From assembly GCA_964019155.1 (NCBI GenBank), contig OZ025239.1, forward strand, positions 83,288,416 through 83,352,415: 64,000 bases of DNA, in the 5' to 3' direction. The stretch is from Osedax fenrisi. Taxonomy: Eukaryota > Annelida > Polychaeta > Sabellida > Siboglinidae. Below, piece by piece: positions 39,795 to 52,740 of this stretch. Each line of letters opens with the position of its first letter. The first letter of the stretch is position 1. The position numbers and the translations under genes were made by a program. Below the pieces are notes generated by a model that saw nothing but the letters and a program-made list of their open reading frames with translations, was not told where the DNA came from and ran no database searches.

Positions 39795-41616
39795 TGAATA
39801 TATTTATTTTTATATTAGTATAATGTAATATTGTAAAAAAAATATTTATATTAAAGTTTAATAATTAAAAAATAGAACTAATAATATTTCCAGAGAAATT
39901 ATTTGAATGTATTCATTATAAATGAAGATATAATTTGTATAGCTATTTAAATAATTATGTAATTATAATTTATGTAATTATATAATATATTTGTTATTAA
40001 TTTGTTATTAAAAAATAATACATTGAAATATACTTTTAAATCATTAAATGTATGATAAATGGATCATATTATATTAGAATATGTTACAATATACTAAAAT
40101 AGTACTTTACTTTATATTATTTAATAAAATGATTAATTTTAGTACATATAAATAACTATTATTAGTAATAATGTATTACTACAAAAACGATCTATTTTTA
40201 CATTTCAAATTGAAATTTTCAATATATAAACAATTTATAATTAGAATATTTAACCTAATGGTGGCGTAATTAAATTTGTAATCACATAATCATTGTATCA
40301 TAGCCAATGATTCTTAGGCATATAAGTGTAATTAGATGAGTATCTTAACCACTACCTGATATAAAATATAATATAATATAACTTATATTATATCTTAAAA
40401 GATAAATTAATTAGTTTTTAAATGAAAAAACCGAAAAAAATATGGTTTTTTCAACTCGAAAAAACTATAAAAACAGCCAAAAACCAAATCAAACTGATAC
40501 ATACATAATATAAACTAGAAACATGTATCTCCACTTCTAAAACCCCATCACATAAACATTCAGTCATATATTTGGTGCCTCTATTACATACGTTCCTATA
40601 TACATATGCGATACACATATTATATGTAATATATCATCAACGATTTTGCCAAGCAAAGATATAACACTCCCTATGCATGCAACTTAATTTAGTAATATCC
40701 CCTGCCGCTGCTAGCAGTAGTATCGAAATCACTGAAATATATTTAGGTTCGGCTCTGTTTGCATACAACAATGTTTTCATTGCTCTATTAAATTACATGC
40801 AATATAAATTAGCTTTTACTTACTAAATATATACTTATAGCATTTAAAACATACATATCATATTTGTTTGTTATATATTAGTAATGAACACTTAGTTTTC
40901 ATCATATAAATATTAATTTAAAGCATATTATTTAATGTTTTAAAAGTGTATAGTTAAATACGAATTTACATTATAAACAACACATAGTTCCTAAAAGTAA
41001 CCCACTATAGGTGGCACTGGGGTATTTTGTATACAAATTCGAATTACACGATTTCGCGTAAGTGTTATATCTTTCCTTCGGAAAATCTTTGATATTATAT
41101 TGGTCAGAATATTTTAAATTATGCAGTACTGTGTAACATATGTATTTGAGTGATATATATATATAAGTACCGCCCATATTGAACTATAAAATTATAATAA
41201 TAATAATCTGCGGCCTTCTTCGAGATTCACGAAACTAAATTATTTGATTATTAATCATAATGATTATCATTGATTATAAAATTACTGTTATTAAATAAAT
41301 ATTGTATATAAGTATTATAATATATATTAATTATTGTAAAATATTATATCAAAAATATGAGTGATAATATGATAACAAAAATATAATTACAATATTATAA
41401 TTTACTTAAATTAATTAGTAATATTTAAATAATTATCCGAATATGTAAGTAGCATAATTTATATTTAATATAGAAGAATATTATTTATTAATAACGAAAG
41501 CATTATATATGTAAATTAACATCAAATAAGTATGTAAATTAGATATATTTAAATCATTTAATAAATGTTATAATTATTATTATTATAATTATAATAATTA
41601 TAATATAATAATTATA
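39269..41616. other. AT-rich region, nothing recognised
   Basis: Very high A+T, many homopolymer runs. A locally structured bit at 39395-39480 repeats TAATAACC/GGTTTTT-type motifs. If the reverse-strand gene has upstream exons, they should lie in or beyond this stretch, but none with good splice sites could be supported. Confidence 0.5.
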
Positions 41617-42208
41617 TTGGAAGAGTCTAAATACGCATATATGAGGCACATTCAAAGTTCAAAGTGCAAAGATCAAATTTGAAATATTATTTTTTAAATA
41701 AATATAAAATTCAAATTATTACTTATATGTATTAATTTACTGAATAAAACAAATATAAATACTCACTCGACATTATAATAATGATTATTGAATATTATTT
41801 CATACAAATTATATAAAATTATTACTAATATGTATTAATTTACTGAATAAAACAAATATAAATACTCACTCGAAATTATTGAATATTATTCCATACAAAT
41901 TATATAAAAGTATTACTTATATGTATTAATTTACTGAATAAAACAAATATAAATACTCACTTGAAACTATTCAATATTATTCCATACAAATTATATAAAA
42001 GTATTACTTATATGTATTAATTTGTAAGGGATATTTAATTAAGGCGGTAGCTATATTTATTATAATATTAAATACATAATATTATACCACAACTGTGAAA
42101 ATAAAAATATTAATAAATATGCTTTTATATGCTCACTCGGGAAGTAATGCAGCTAAAAAAACCTACACAAATTAAAACTTAACCCAACCTAACCACAACT
42201 GTGAAAAT

Positions 42209-42253
<45 letters not shown>

Positions 42254-42688
42254 TACTTTTATAGGTTCACTCGGGAAGTAATGCAGCTAAAAAAAACCTA
42301 CACAAATTAAAACTTAACCCAACCTAATCACAACCGTGAAAATATACTTTTATAGGCTAACTCGGGAAGTAATGCAGCTACAATTATTACTTATATGTAT
42401 TAATTTACTGAATAAAACAAATAATATAAATAATCACTCGAAATTATTGAATATTTTTCCCTACAAATTATATACAATTATTACTTTGTGTTAAAATGAA
42501 AATTATGTATAAATCATTTATTTGATCATCATTATATATAATACAATTCATTTTAAATAAACTATTATAAATAGAGTTGACTAGTTTCTATTTTATAATT
42601 TATTTATAAATTAAGATCGATAAAATCCACTTTCTCCCAAAATATAAAAATAAATGTGCCTCATATATGCATATTTAGACTCTTCCAA
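41617..42688. mobile_element. Inverted-repeat element (family Q) with internal tandem arrays
   Basis: Terminal inverted repeats of about 32 bp bound it: TTGGAAGAGTCTAAATACGC at the left and GCATATTTAGACTCTTCCAA at the right. Inside are four copies of a roughly 91-bp unit (TTTACTGAATAAAACAAAT, ATAAATACTCACTCGAAATT), three of them consecutive at about 41720-42005 and one at 42387-42480. Between them are three copies of a second unit (CTCGGGAAGTAATGCAGCTA, AAACTTAACCCAACCTAA). No coding capacity is seen. The superfamily is not clear. Confidence 0.75.
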
Positions 42689-42949
42689 TTATATTATGTT
42701 ATAATTTATAATAATTCTTAACTGGATTCATAAGTATAATATCAGTTACAAGTTATATTATATTTTACATGTCAGTGCATTATTTAAAATCGGATATTTG
42801 TTACAAAGTTTGTAATATAGCAAACTAACCAGGAAAATAAAATAATTGTATTACTGCGAATTCTGTAAATACGGCGGTAAATATTTATAATTTTATTATA
42901 ATAATTAATAGGATAAACTGGTATTTTCAAAATGTTTATCAATAAATAC

Positions 42950-43663
42950 CCATAGACATAGAATTAGCAAAGCCCAAGGGCTTTGGAATTAGGTAGACTG
43001 ATATTTGTATTAATCTGCAATGTATTTTTTTTTCACCATTAGAATTATCTGCATATATTACCTACAATGAGAATATATTGAATTAAATATATTGATTCAA
43101 ATATAATTCAATGATAATTGACAAATTATAAAGAATATCACTGAATTATATTTGAATCAATATATTTAATTCAATTCTTTATAATTTGTCAATTTATATG
43201 AAAGATATGTAAATAGTAGTTGTAAATATCTAATTATATACATTTAATTTGAATGTTCCATATATTAAATTACTTATTTATTAATCTAACATTTTGTAAT
43301 CTCCATTTTATATAATTTAATCTAATTATTTAGTAAATTATTATTTAGTCATTAATGAAAATATTATTTGTTAATATTTAAAAATAAATATTATATAACA
43401 TAATGTTGTACTAGGTTTGGTACAATTATTTTATAATTGTATATGATAGGTGTATAATTGTAATCATTTGGCTTATTTTAATAGATATAGCACACGTATT
43501 AACGCAATTGCGAGTCACTATAGTAATGTAGGTGAATTATTTGTTATTGAAAATATGATATAAATGACAAACTTGACAAACATAATGGCGGATTGTCACT
43601 CAAATTGGTGAACAAACTTAATCTCCAATAGAAGTCTACCTAATTATATGGCTATGTCTATGG
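42950..43663. mobile_element. hAT-like MITE (family R, copy 2) with 8-bp target duplication
   Basis: A 714-bp element bounded by CCATAGACATAG and its inverse CTATGTCTATGG, and flanked by a perfect 8-bp duplication ATAAATAC (42942-42949 and 43664-43671). Eight-base duplications are typical of hAT transposons. The interior has long self-complementary stretches around 43080-43195 (for example ATTGACAAATTATAAAG and CTTTATAATTTGTCAAT). The other copy, inverted, is near 100-790. No transposase is present. Confidence 0.85.
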
Positions 43664-43671
43664 ATAAATAC

Positions 43672-45302
43672 TATATATATTGAGTACGGTTTAGAAAGAG
43701 ATAGGGGCGTCATAAAACGGGAGGATGGCGGGACATGACCCCCCTACTTTTAAAAGTGGGGGGTATATAATATATAATATCCTCCCCACTTTTAAGATCA
43801 ACAAATTAATTTATTCTTTATGAATATTATATTTCTTCTATTTATAGTATTTGTAGTATCATTATATCCAACATTTATTCGTATTGGGCACCCCAATACA
43901 AGTCTATAGACTATATACTATATACATATAAGTTATATATGATATAGGTAACTAGAGAGAAAGCTATAGCTCTATGCATAACTAATAGCCTACATTTAGG
44001 TAAATTATGGTAAACATTTAAATGTTTACATTGTGCTATTATGTTGGCATTAAAAGTCTATTATGCTGCTATTAATTTGTAATGCCATTAAGAGCCATTA
44101 ATTAAGAGTCTATTATGTTTTTATTATGCTGCTATTCATTTTAAAAGTATATTATGCTGCTATTATGTTGATAATCTAATAATAGCTATTAGTACCAGTA
44201 ACATATAGTAGCAGCATAATTAACAGATTTAAATATATCTTATATGTGGAGATTAATAAAACAGAATTAAAAATGGATTTACCACTTACTTATTAAAGCA
44301 GTAGATAATATCTACTAGATATATGTTTTAAAAACGTTATAAGTATAACATATGTTATAAGTATTTAAATCTATCTCAACATTTATTACTGCTAGCAGCA
44401 AACAATTACAGCAGATCTAAATACTTTTTAAAGCAGTAATAAATGTTAAGGCAGATTTAAATACTTATTAGGTTATTAGGGTGAAAGCGCGTGTTCGGGC
44501 TTACCATGTTAATTATAGCTCTAGCTAAAATGCTAAGGATACTAAGCTAATAAAGATAATGAAGTAATTTTTATTTTATTTAATAGATATTATTCTACTG
44601 CATAAAAGTTTTGACTTTTCATAAATATAATTTATTTAAAATTATGTAAAAAAAATAGTTTAAAATAGTTGAAATATATTTTATATTTGTTTATTAAAAA
44701 TTTGAAGTTTATTATAATTTATTTTTAAAATATAAATTATAATACAATGTTCTGTCAATATTAATATAGTATTGCATGTTATTTATATACATTAAAAATT
44801 TCAGATAATAATATTAATATTCAAAGAATTAGTAGGCTTTTACGTATGCTTACTAAGTGCAAAAAGTAAAAACTGTAGAAAATGACATTCAAAGTTTTTT
44901 TTAAATAAATAGTCTTGTCAATTTCATATGATTTTTAATTCGATTGATCTCGTAAAACAATTTATATTGATAGAAATACTCCACTATAATTAAAATATTT
45001 TACAATGTGATAAATAAGATACTGAACATGGATAATACGTAATAAAAAAAATAAAAAAATAAAAATATTATGCATATTTTAACCCGCGCTTGCACCCTTA
45101 AGACAGATTTAATTATATCTTATATGTGGAAATTATTAAATCATAATTAAAGCAGCCTTTTATACTTAATTATTAAAGCAGTAGACAGATGTTTTAAACA
45201 CTTTTAAGTATAACATCTATTAATATACTTATAAATTATAGAAATTATTCACATTTAAAAGATTTAAAAACATATATTCATATATCAGCAGCCGTAATTC
45301 GA
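43672..45302. other. AT-rich region with repeated TTATGCTGCTATT motifs
   Basis: Near 44030-44220 the motif ATTATGCTGCTATT and variants recur at least three times directly and once inverted. The same motif recurs, inverted, near 62395-62410. A palindrome-like C/G patch (CCCCCCTACTTTTAAAAGTG) lies near 43739-43765. This is probably decayed transposon sequence. No coding signal. Confidence 0.5.
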
Positions 45303-45347
45303 GCATCGATATAAAAAAAGAAAAACAACTTTTTTTTATATCGATGC
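45303..45347. repeat. Short hairpin with ATCGATATAAA arms
   Basis: The arms GCATCGATATAAAAAAAG and CTTTTTTTTATATCGATGC surround an 8-base A/C loop. A related hairpin (CGATATAAAGAAA then TTTCTTTATATCG) lies at about 47508-47535. Their role is unknown. Confidence 0.8.
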
Positions 45348-45426
45348 ATTCGAGACGACAGAAATATACGACGTACAATGTACGTGTGATGCACGACGTG
45401 CTTCGTGATACCAGGCACTAGGCATA

Positions 45427-46353
45427 GGGGAAAGTAACCTAATACGGACACCTTAGCAATAACTGGCCTTAATATTTTATGAATCATTATTTTTATTCAA
45501 AAATCACAATATATGAATATTTTATGATTATAGATATTATTGTGATTTTAAAATTTAATTTAATCTTTTAATTCCATAGATAACGGGGCTGTCCGTATTC
45601 GGTACCCATGTCCGAATACGGACACCATGTGTTATAATACGGACACCATATATACCACTATATAAACTATATATTATTGATGAATCAATCAGACAAATTA
45701 AATTACATTATTTATAATTAATTTTATGAATAATTTATTCTAATTAAATTAGTTAATAATTTATTTATTTTTATTATTTTTTTAATTAATAATACAATTT
45801 AGTATCTAAATAATAACAATTTTATATGTAGCTTTATTGGTGGTATTAATATTATAACGCACGCGATTTTTATGAAAATCATAAAAGTGCATATATCGGC
45901 GTATATATAGCGTATACGCTGCGCGCTGATTGGTTATAGGGTGTCCGTATTAAGACATCTAGAGTGTCCGTATTAATGATTTATATGACATCTAGATATA
46001 TGCTTCTAACTTAATGAATATTTGATGACAAATAAAGCAATCATGTATATAATGTTTAGAATGCTTTAGTTTATAATAATATGTTGTTATTTTGCATATC
46101 GATACATTTTTATATTCTTGAGAAGGTTTAAAGTAGAATTTTTTTTCATAAATTTAAAAACGTAATACAAAAATCAGTTTATTGGATAAATAAGAAATAT
46201 TTTGAATAATTAAAAAATAAAAAAATACCTTTTTAGACTATATATATATTTATGAATATTTTATTCATTAACAATATTTTTTTAGGATTTATGGTTTCTG
46301 AGATACCGAGAGTGTCCGTATTCGGGCACTGTCCGTAGTCGGTTACTTTCCCC
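45427..46353. mobile_element. MITE family P, complete copy 1 (TA target)
   Basis: A 927-bp element flanked by TA on both sides. Left end GGGGAAAGTAACCTAATACG then GACACC; right end the inverted GTTACTTTCCCC preceded by GTCCGTAGTCG. The motif TAATACGGACAC and its reverse recur at least six times inside, singly and in pairs (about 45590-45650 and 45940-45975). TA duplication suggests a Tc1/mariner-type transposase acting in trans. No ORF. Confidence 0.85.
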
Positions 46354-46466
46354 TACGTGCACGCCGCATGCGGCGCTGCGCTGATATCACGACGATATAA
46401 TAACGATATAATACAAAATTTATCCATTACATGGTTCAGTATATATGGAATGGTCCATTATGTACA

Positions 46467-46497
<31 letters not shown>

Positions 46498-47027
46498 GGA
46501 ATGGTCCATTAGGGGAATTGTGTCTAATACGGACCACTTTATTTATCATGATTTAAATATTATAAACGTCAATAACATTACAATTTCAATTTTTGTAAAC
46601 ATGTTATGTATCATCGAAAATGTACCCGACCCGTATTGAAAAAAATGTTTGTAATGCGGGCTAAGTGGTTTTAATACTGGCTGGGTAAAACATCCAATAA
46701 ATGGCGAAACCAGTTTTCATTTTTCAACCAATCAAATGAATTATTATATTGATAATGCCATTTTCACGCTATATGAATACTTATCACGAATGTTTTAATT
46801 AATTCGTTTCAGATTACACCAATTTTAGATAATATTAATTACATTATATTAAAATTTACATTATGCTTTAATACTTATTATATTATATCAATTACATTTC
46901 AATATACTATTTATTATCGCTTATAATCCATAATTATAGATACCTATAGATACCAATTATGAGTTTATTATTTAATATTAAAATTGATACACTCATATAA
47001 TTACAAATAATGTCACATTTACTAAAG

Positions 47028-47060
<33 letters not shown>

Positions 47061-47218
47061 CATGAGTATGTATATATGCGTATACATATTGGGATATATC
47101 TATAATACAATTGTACATATACGATTATATATAATATATAATGTATACATATTCTCTCTTATACATTAAAATATATGTAAATATTATAAATGCATATATA
47201 GTTAAACATATAATATGC

Positions 47219-47261
<43 letters not shown>

Positions 47262-47598
47262 TATATTGATATTCATATATGAGTATATGCGTATACGCAT
47301 TCATGATTATACAGTGTATATATATGTGTGTGTGTATGTGTATATATTAACATATATATATATGTATACATGAATACGCATACATACAGTGTAATAATCA
47401 TATACATTATAATCACCTAATTGTAATTTCTATGATAATAATGTACACGTTCATAATAATCACTCTCGTAATAGTTCGATCTATCAATAAACGCATGTAT
47501 GAATATTCGATATAAAGAAACTTTCTTTATATCGATAGTATTAATACACGCACCATGTCGCACGCACTTATATTATATTTTATTTCAGTGATATGATA

Positions 47599-49476
47599 GG
47601 GAAAGTCTCCGATTACCGACCTCTAAATGATTATTTGTAATAACTTATTCAATATTAAATATATTTAATTGAAATTTTGTAACTAGGGTAATATTATGGA
47701 AATGAATAATGTTGTTATTTTAAATTTTTGATATACTTATATTTATAAGAATAAACAGGGGGGTCGGTAATCGGATATATGTGCCTAATACCGATCCCAT
47801 TCTCCTATTACCGACCCCCTAAATAATCGTGGTATAAATAATTGTAGTATTATAATATCCAATAAAAATAGTTGATATACATAAATATAATTAATTATAA
47901 CATACACGCAATTTATTTGTTATTGAATTTATGTTTTAATAGTAATATTAAATTTAAATTTAAACTTTATAGTATTTATATTAAAATAGTGTATATTATT
48001 ATTTAATATTTATATATCAATGTATGTAGGGGAAAGTACCGATTACCGACCCCTCTCGTATCTCAGTAACTATAAGAGATATCAAAAAATAATATATACA
48101 CGAACTGTTAGTAATTAAATGATAAATATGAATAAGTATTTTATTTAAAAAAATATTTAATCATACAATTTTTATTTGATAAAATGTAATATTCTATTTT
48201 TACTTTTTAAATATTTGAATAATAACTTTTTTTAAATGATTGTAAATACTTTATTATTTAAAAGAAAACTTAATATTGCGCATAATATTGTAGATCAATA
48301 AAATGTTTAAAACTATTATTAAAATAATTTAATTTGAATAACTATTAACCAAAATATCTTAATTATAGCAACCCATATGATTTTCCTAATACCGACCCCC
48401 TAAATAACTCAATACCGACCCCATATGATTTATAATATCCAATCAAAATATATTAGTATTTTACTTTAAAATATGTCATAAGTTGTTTGTGTATCATTGA
48501 TATAAATTAAGGATTTATGATTCCATTCGATTATATACATACTGATTAATAATTAAATAGTAAATAATAATATACTCTATTTTAATATAATTACTATAAA
48601 GTTTACATTTAAATTTAATATTACTATTAAAACATAAATTCAATAAAAAATAATTGCGTATATGTTATAATTAATTATATTTATGAATATCTACTATGTT
48701 GATTGGATATTATAATATTACAATTATTTATACCACGATTATTTTTAGGGGTCGGTAATAGGAGAAGGGGGTCGGTATTAGGAACATGTACCCGATTACC
48801 GACCCCCCTATTTATTATTATAAATATAATTATATCAACAATTTAAAATAGCCACATTATTCATTGCCATAACATTACCCTATTTACAAAATTTCAAATA
48901 AATATATTTAATATTGAATAAGTTATTACAAATAATCATTTAGGGGTCGGTAATCGGAGACTTTCCCCTATATAATTAACTGGAATCAAGAATCCTAAAC
49001 CTATATCGATGATACACAAACAACTTATTACATATTTTAAAGTAAAATACGGATCTACTTTGATTGGATAAAATACATCACATGGGGTCGGTATTAGGGT
49101 AATTTAGGGGGTCGGTAATAGGAAAATAATATGGGTTGTTATAATTAAGATATCGTGGTTAATAGTTATTCAAATTAAACTATTTTAATAATAGTTTTAA
49201 ACATTTTATTGATCTACAATATTATGCGCAATATTAAGTTTTATTTTAATAAAGTATTTAAAATGATTTAAAAAAAGTGATTATTCAAATATTTAAAAAG
49301 TAAAAGCAGAATATTTCATTTTATCAAATAACAATTGTAGGATTGAATATTTTTTAAAACAAAATACTTATTCATATTTATCATTAAATGACTAACATTT
49401 CATGTATATATAATTTTTTTATACCTCTTATAGTTACTGAGATACGAGAGGGGGTCGATAATCGGAGACTTTCCCC
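47599..49476. mobile_element. MITE family M, outer copy, split by the inner copy
   Basis: It begins TA/GGGAAAGTCTCCGATTACCG plus ACC and ends GGTCGATAATCGGAGACTTT plus CCCC/TA. Removing the inner element and one TA leaves 936 bp, almost the same length as the 940-bp inner copy. The motif TACCGACCCC recurs inside both halves. Confidence 0.88.
48029..48968. mobile_element. MITE family M, inner copy, inserted in opposite orientation
   Basis: This 940-bp copy begins GGGGAAAGTACCGATTACCG and ends GTCGGTAATCGGAGACTTTC plus CCC, flanked by TA (48027-48028 and 48969-48970). Its left half is the reverse complement of 48990-49476 and its right half that of 47599-48010. The outer copy joined across the insertion reads GTATGTATATAATT, and the inner copy has GTATGTATATAATC at the matching place, so the target was a single TA. 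Confidence 0.9.
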
Positions 49477-50102
49477 TATATATCATACAATATTGTAAAA
49501 TAGTAACATAGAATAAAGAATTTTCATTGGTCAATCATTACTACCATTAGGTCTGTATTGCAAACATTTGATACACCTGTTAAATAACCCCCCATACACT
49601 TAATATTTAATATAAAGCAGAATGTATACATTTATATTCTTCGTATTTAATTAAACTTTCTAATGGTGCTTTGAAATATTTAATTAATAGTATATTTATT
49701 AACGAAAATGGTTGATAAATAAATGATTATTTAGTAAATTTTCATTTGTAAATTAATTTTTGATATAATGACCTATATTAGGAATATATATCCAAATATT
49801 CAAATAAAAAATACTCATTATTAATAGAAATATGAAACTGAATAAATCGTGTATATATTTTTTTTTGATATGAACAATAGTTGCAGAGATATCGCAGTTG
49901 CCCGTATTACACACTGGCCCATATTATACATAATTCCCCTACATACAATATAAATAAATAAATATAATTAAATATCAATAAATGAGGGGTGTCATATCAA
50001 ATGATATCAATTTGATAATATAGTTATAACTATGGGCACCCATAAAAGTAAACAAAACTTATAATTTGATTCTTACAATATTTATTATTTTTATATTTCC
50101 AG

Positions 50103-50935
50103 AACACGTGATGCATTCAATAGAGAAGATTAATTTAACTCATATCCCTTCTTTGGAGTAAATAGAGTTATGTGATAAAGATGCAGCTATAGCCATATAT
50201 GGTATGTTCTAAATAACTATTTTATATTTCATATATACACTATTTTTATATATATACTTTGTCAGTTTAAATGTTATATCAAATTATTTTAATTTAGATT
50301 GTAAGTTTCAAGAAGAAACGCAGTAAAGACGCGAGTGCCACTGTCAGGTCGATCCTAAAGTCTCTAGATATAAAATAGTACTCTTTTACTGGAAAAAGAG
50401 CCAAAAGAGGAGAGGCTGTTGGCACCATCAAAATTCATTTTTAATGATGCATGCATATATGATTTTGTCATGTAAGTTATTAATAGTATTAATTTAATAC
50501 CAATACAATTATAATAAACTCTTAATATATAGGATACTATCTATGAAATGTATCCAGCGATTAAGGACTATAGGAAACTAATTGATGGATGCTTTAAAAC
50601 CCAATCTGATTTTATGGTTAACATAATATTATAATAATTATTATACTTATTATATTATATAATTATCAATAAGCTATCCCAATATATAATTCATACATAA
50701 GTATTATTTTCTTGTTTTAGATTAGAAAGATGAAATTTAAAAATCCTAAACCTAATAACGTGTTAACGGAAGATAGAATTGAGGCCGATATATTCATATG
50801 TGGAAAGCAAATCGTAATTCATGTTTTATTTATTATTAATCAATTATTTTAAAGATAGTCAATACTGAAGAATTAGATGTCCTGATGCCAGCAATTGAAC
50901 CTTCTCAAAGATATATATCATTCCATGATCTATAG
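50103..50935 (+). pseudogene. Decayed five-exon gene of unknown family
   Basis: Exon-like pieces with splice sites: 50103-50201, about 50298-50450, 50533-50616, 50721-50813 and 50855-50935 (TAG stop). The last three join in phase 0 and read cleanly, for example IYEMYPAIKDYRKLIDGCF, KMKFKNPKPNNVLTEDRIE, ADIFICGKQI, TEELDVLMPAIEPSQ. The first two look coding (EKINLTHIPSLE, CDKDAAIAIYG, KKKRSKDASATVRSILKSLD, GKRAKRGEAVGTIK) but contain in-frame TAA or TAG codons, and the first junction is out of phase. The family is not recognised. It lies alone among transposons, which fits a dying gene copy. If exons 1-2 are misread, exons 3-5 could still be the end of a live gene. Confidence 0.5.
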
Positions 50936-51487
50936 TTATATCCCTGGGTTATATCAAGGACAATTTTCCTTAAGGCTCCATTACTGGGTTATATCATTTT
51001 TAATAATTTTAAATAATATATCATTAATAAATATATTTAATTTTTGGTTTGTCTTCTTTCAGTTACATATTTGTAGTTATCATATAATGTATTACTGCTT
51101 TATTTTTGATCTAAATTCTGATTTGATTATATGCGAGTAATCAATCAGAATTTAAATAAAAAATAAATTAGTAATACACCAGTATTTTACTTTTAATGCC
51201 TAATATTTCAGCTAGAAATATGTATATAGGATATATACCTACATGATATCATGATTGATTGAACGTATAATATAGATATACAGGGAATATCGATTGTTAA
51301 TGCATATTAGCATACACATATATAGGAGAATAGTTACTGCTGAGTACTGCAAAGCCAATATGCATAGTTAGCCAACAATCTTGACCACCTCAATATATTG
51401 ATATGAGTAAGTTGCTAATACATGGTTATTGGGTGCTGAGATCTGTATTACAAAGATGATTTCGTTAGCTTTAATAGTAGTCATGCA

Positions 51488-51645
51488 TGGGATACGATCA
51501 AAAAGGACGAGTTTAGGGTTAAAGGTTACATTTGAAATACGAGTTAATAGTATATCTATATATATATTTTGTATAGATATTTGTGGATTATTCGGTTTAA
51601 ATGGTTTAGTTTTGTCCTGTTTGGTTTTTACACCATATAGGTATA
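51488..51645. mobile_element. Truncated copy of MITE family T
   Basis: It starts ACGATCAAAAAGGACGAGTT and continues AAAGGTTACATTTGAAATAC, like the right end of the complete element at 55013-55245. It then has GTTTAGTTTTGTCCTGTTTG, matching that element's interior. The far end is lost. Confidence 0.7.
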
Positions 51646-51677
51646 TATAACTATATGTACTTATAACTATATATAAC

Positions 51678-52131
51678 CAATCAGCGCCAGCGTATGAACT
51701 ATAATTATTTTCATAAAAATCGCGTACGTTATCATATTAATACCACCAATAAAGATAAATCTAAAAAAATTATTATTTAGATACTTAAATTGTATTATTA
51801 ATTAAAAAAATAAATAAATTATTAACTAATTAAGTTAGAATAAATTATTCATATCATTAATTATAAATAATGTAATTGTAAGTTGTCTGATTGATTCATC
51901 AATAATATATAGTTTATTTAGTGGTATATAGGGTGTCCGTATTCGTACATGGGTAATTAATACGGACATACCCGTTATATATGGAATTAAGAGTTTAAAT
52001 ACAATTTTAAAATCACAATAATATCTATAATCATATAATATTAATATATTGTAATTTTTGAATACAAATAATGAGTCATAAAAAGTTAAGACCATGTATT
52101 GTTAAAGTGTCCGTATTAGGTTACTTTCTCC
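51678..52131. mobile_element. Half copy of MITE family P
   Basis: The end TAGGTTACTTTCTCC followed by TA matches the family P terminus. The body, with GGTGTCCGTATTCGTACATG and the block TTTTCATAAAAATCGCG near 51715, matches one half of 45427-46353 in reverse orientation. The other half is missing. Confidence 0.75.
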
Positions 52132-52740
52132 TACATTGATATGATATTGTATTGATCATTATTTTGTGATGTTTTCCAAGGTATTACAAGACTAGGTAAA
52201 ACCTACATAGTATTAAAATAATAATTGTTATTGTTACCATCATATAAGTAAACCACCGACTTTGACTCAACGTACATTGTATGTCGTACAATGAGTATAT
52301 ATTTGTATCAAATTCAATGCATTTATATAAATAAATTATATTTAATTCACTATATCATATGATATATATTCAATATATGCATTTAATTCAATTTAATTAT
52401 TATTGAAATATAATAAAATATATTAATAATAAATATTATTTACAATTATTAAAAATTTATATTACATAGGTTATTACATAGGTTATTATAACAATTATAC
52501 CTACATATATATTGTTTCGAATTATGAAATAAAATCGTATTAATTGAATATATAAAAAATATCGTGATTGGGATCGGGTAACGAACTAAGGATCGGGATC
52601 GGGAAAATGATCGCATAAGAGAATACATAGAGGATATGGATAGGGATCGCCTATCCAGGAAAAAAGGATCGGTGCCCATCACTGCCTATAGGCATATATA
52701 TATGTGGTATATATGTATCCTATATGGATAGTATAATATA

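Larger units (their letters stand above)
46512..49939. mobile_element. Outermost TA-flanked element, containing two nested MITEs
   Basis: The left end is TA/GGGGAATTGTGTCTAATACG plus GACC. The right end is CCCATATTATACATAATTCC plus CC/TA, its inverted partner. The inner flanks are also inverted copies of each other (AATGTTTGTAATGCGGGC near 46646 and GTCTGTATTGCAAACATT near 49551). Without the insertion at 47599-49476 it would be about 1.55 kb. No transposase reading frame. Confidence 0.75.

Noticed and set aside
52449..52682. 77-aa reverse frame in the GGATCGGGATCGGG region
   Set aside because: Low-complexity reading with no family resemblance or splice support. It is probably transposon debris.
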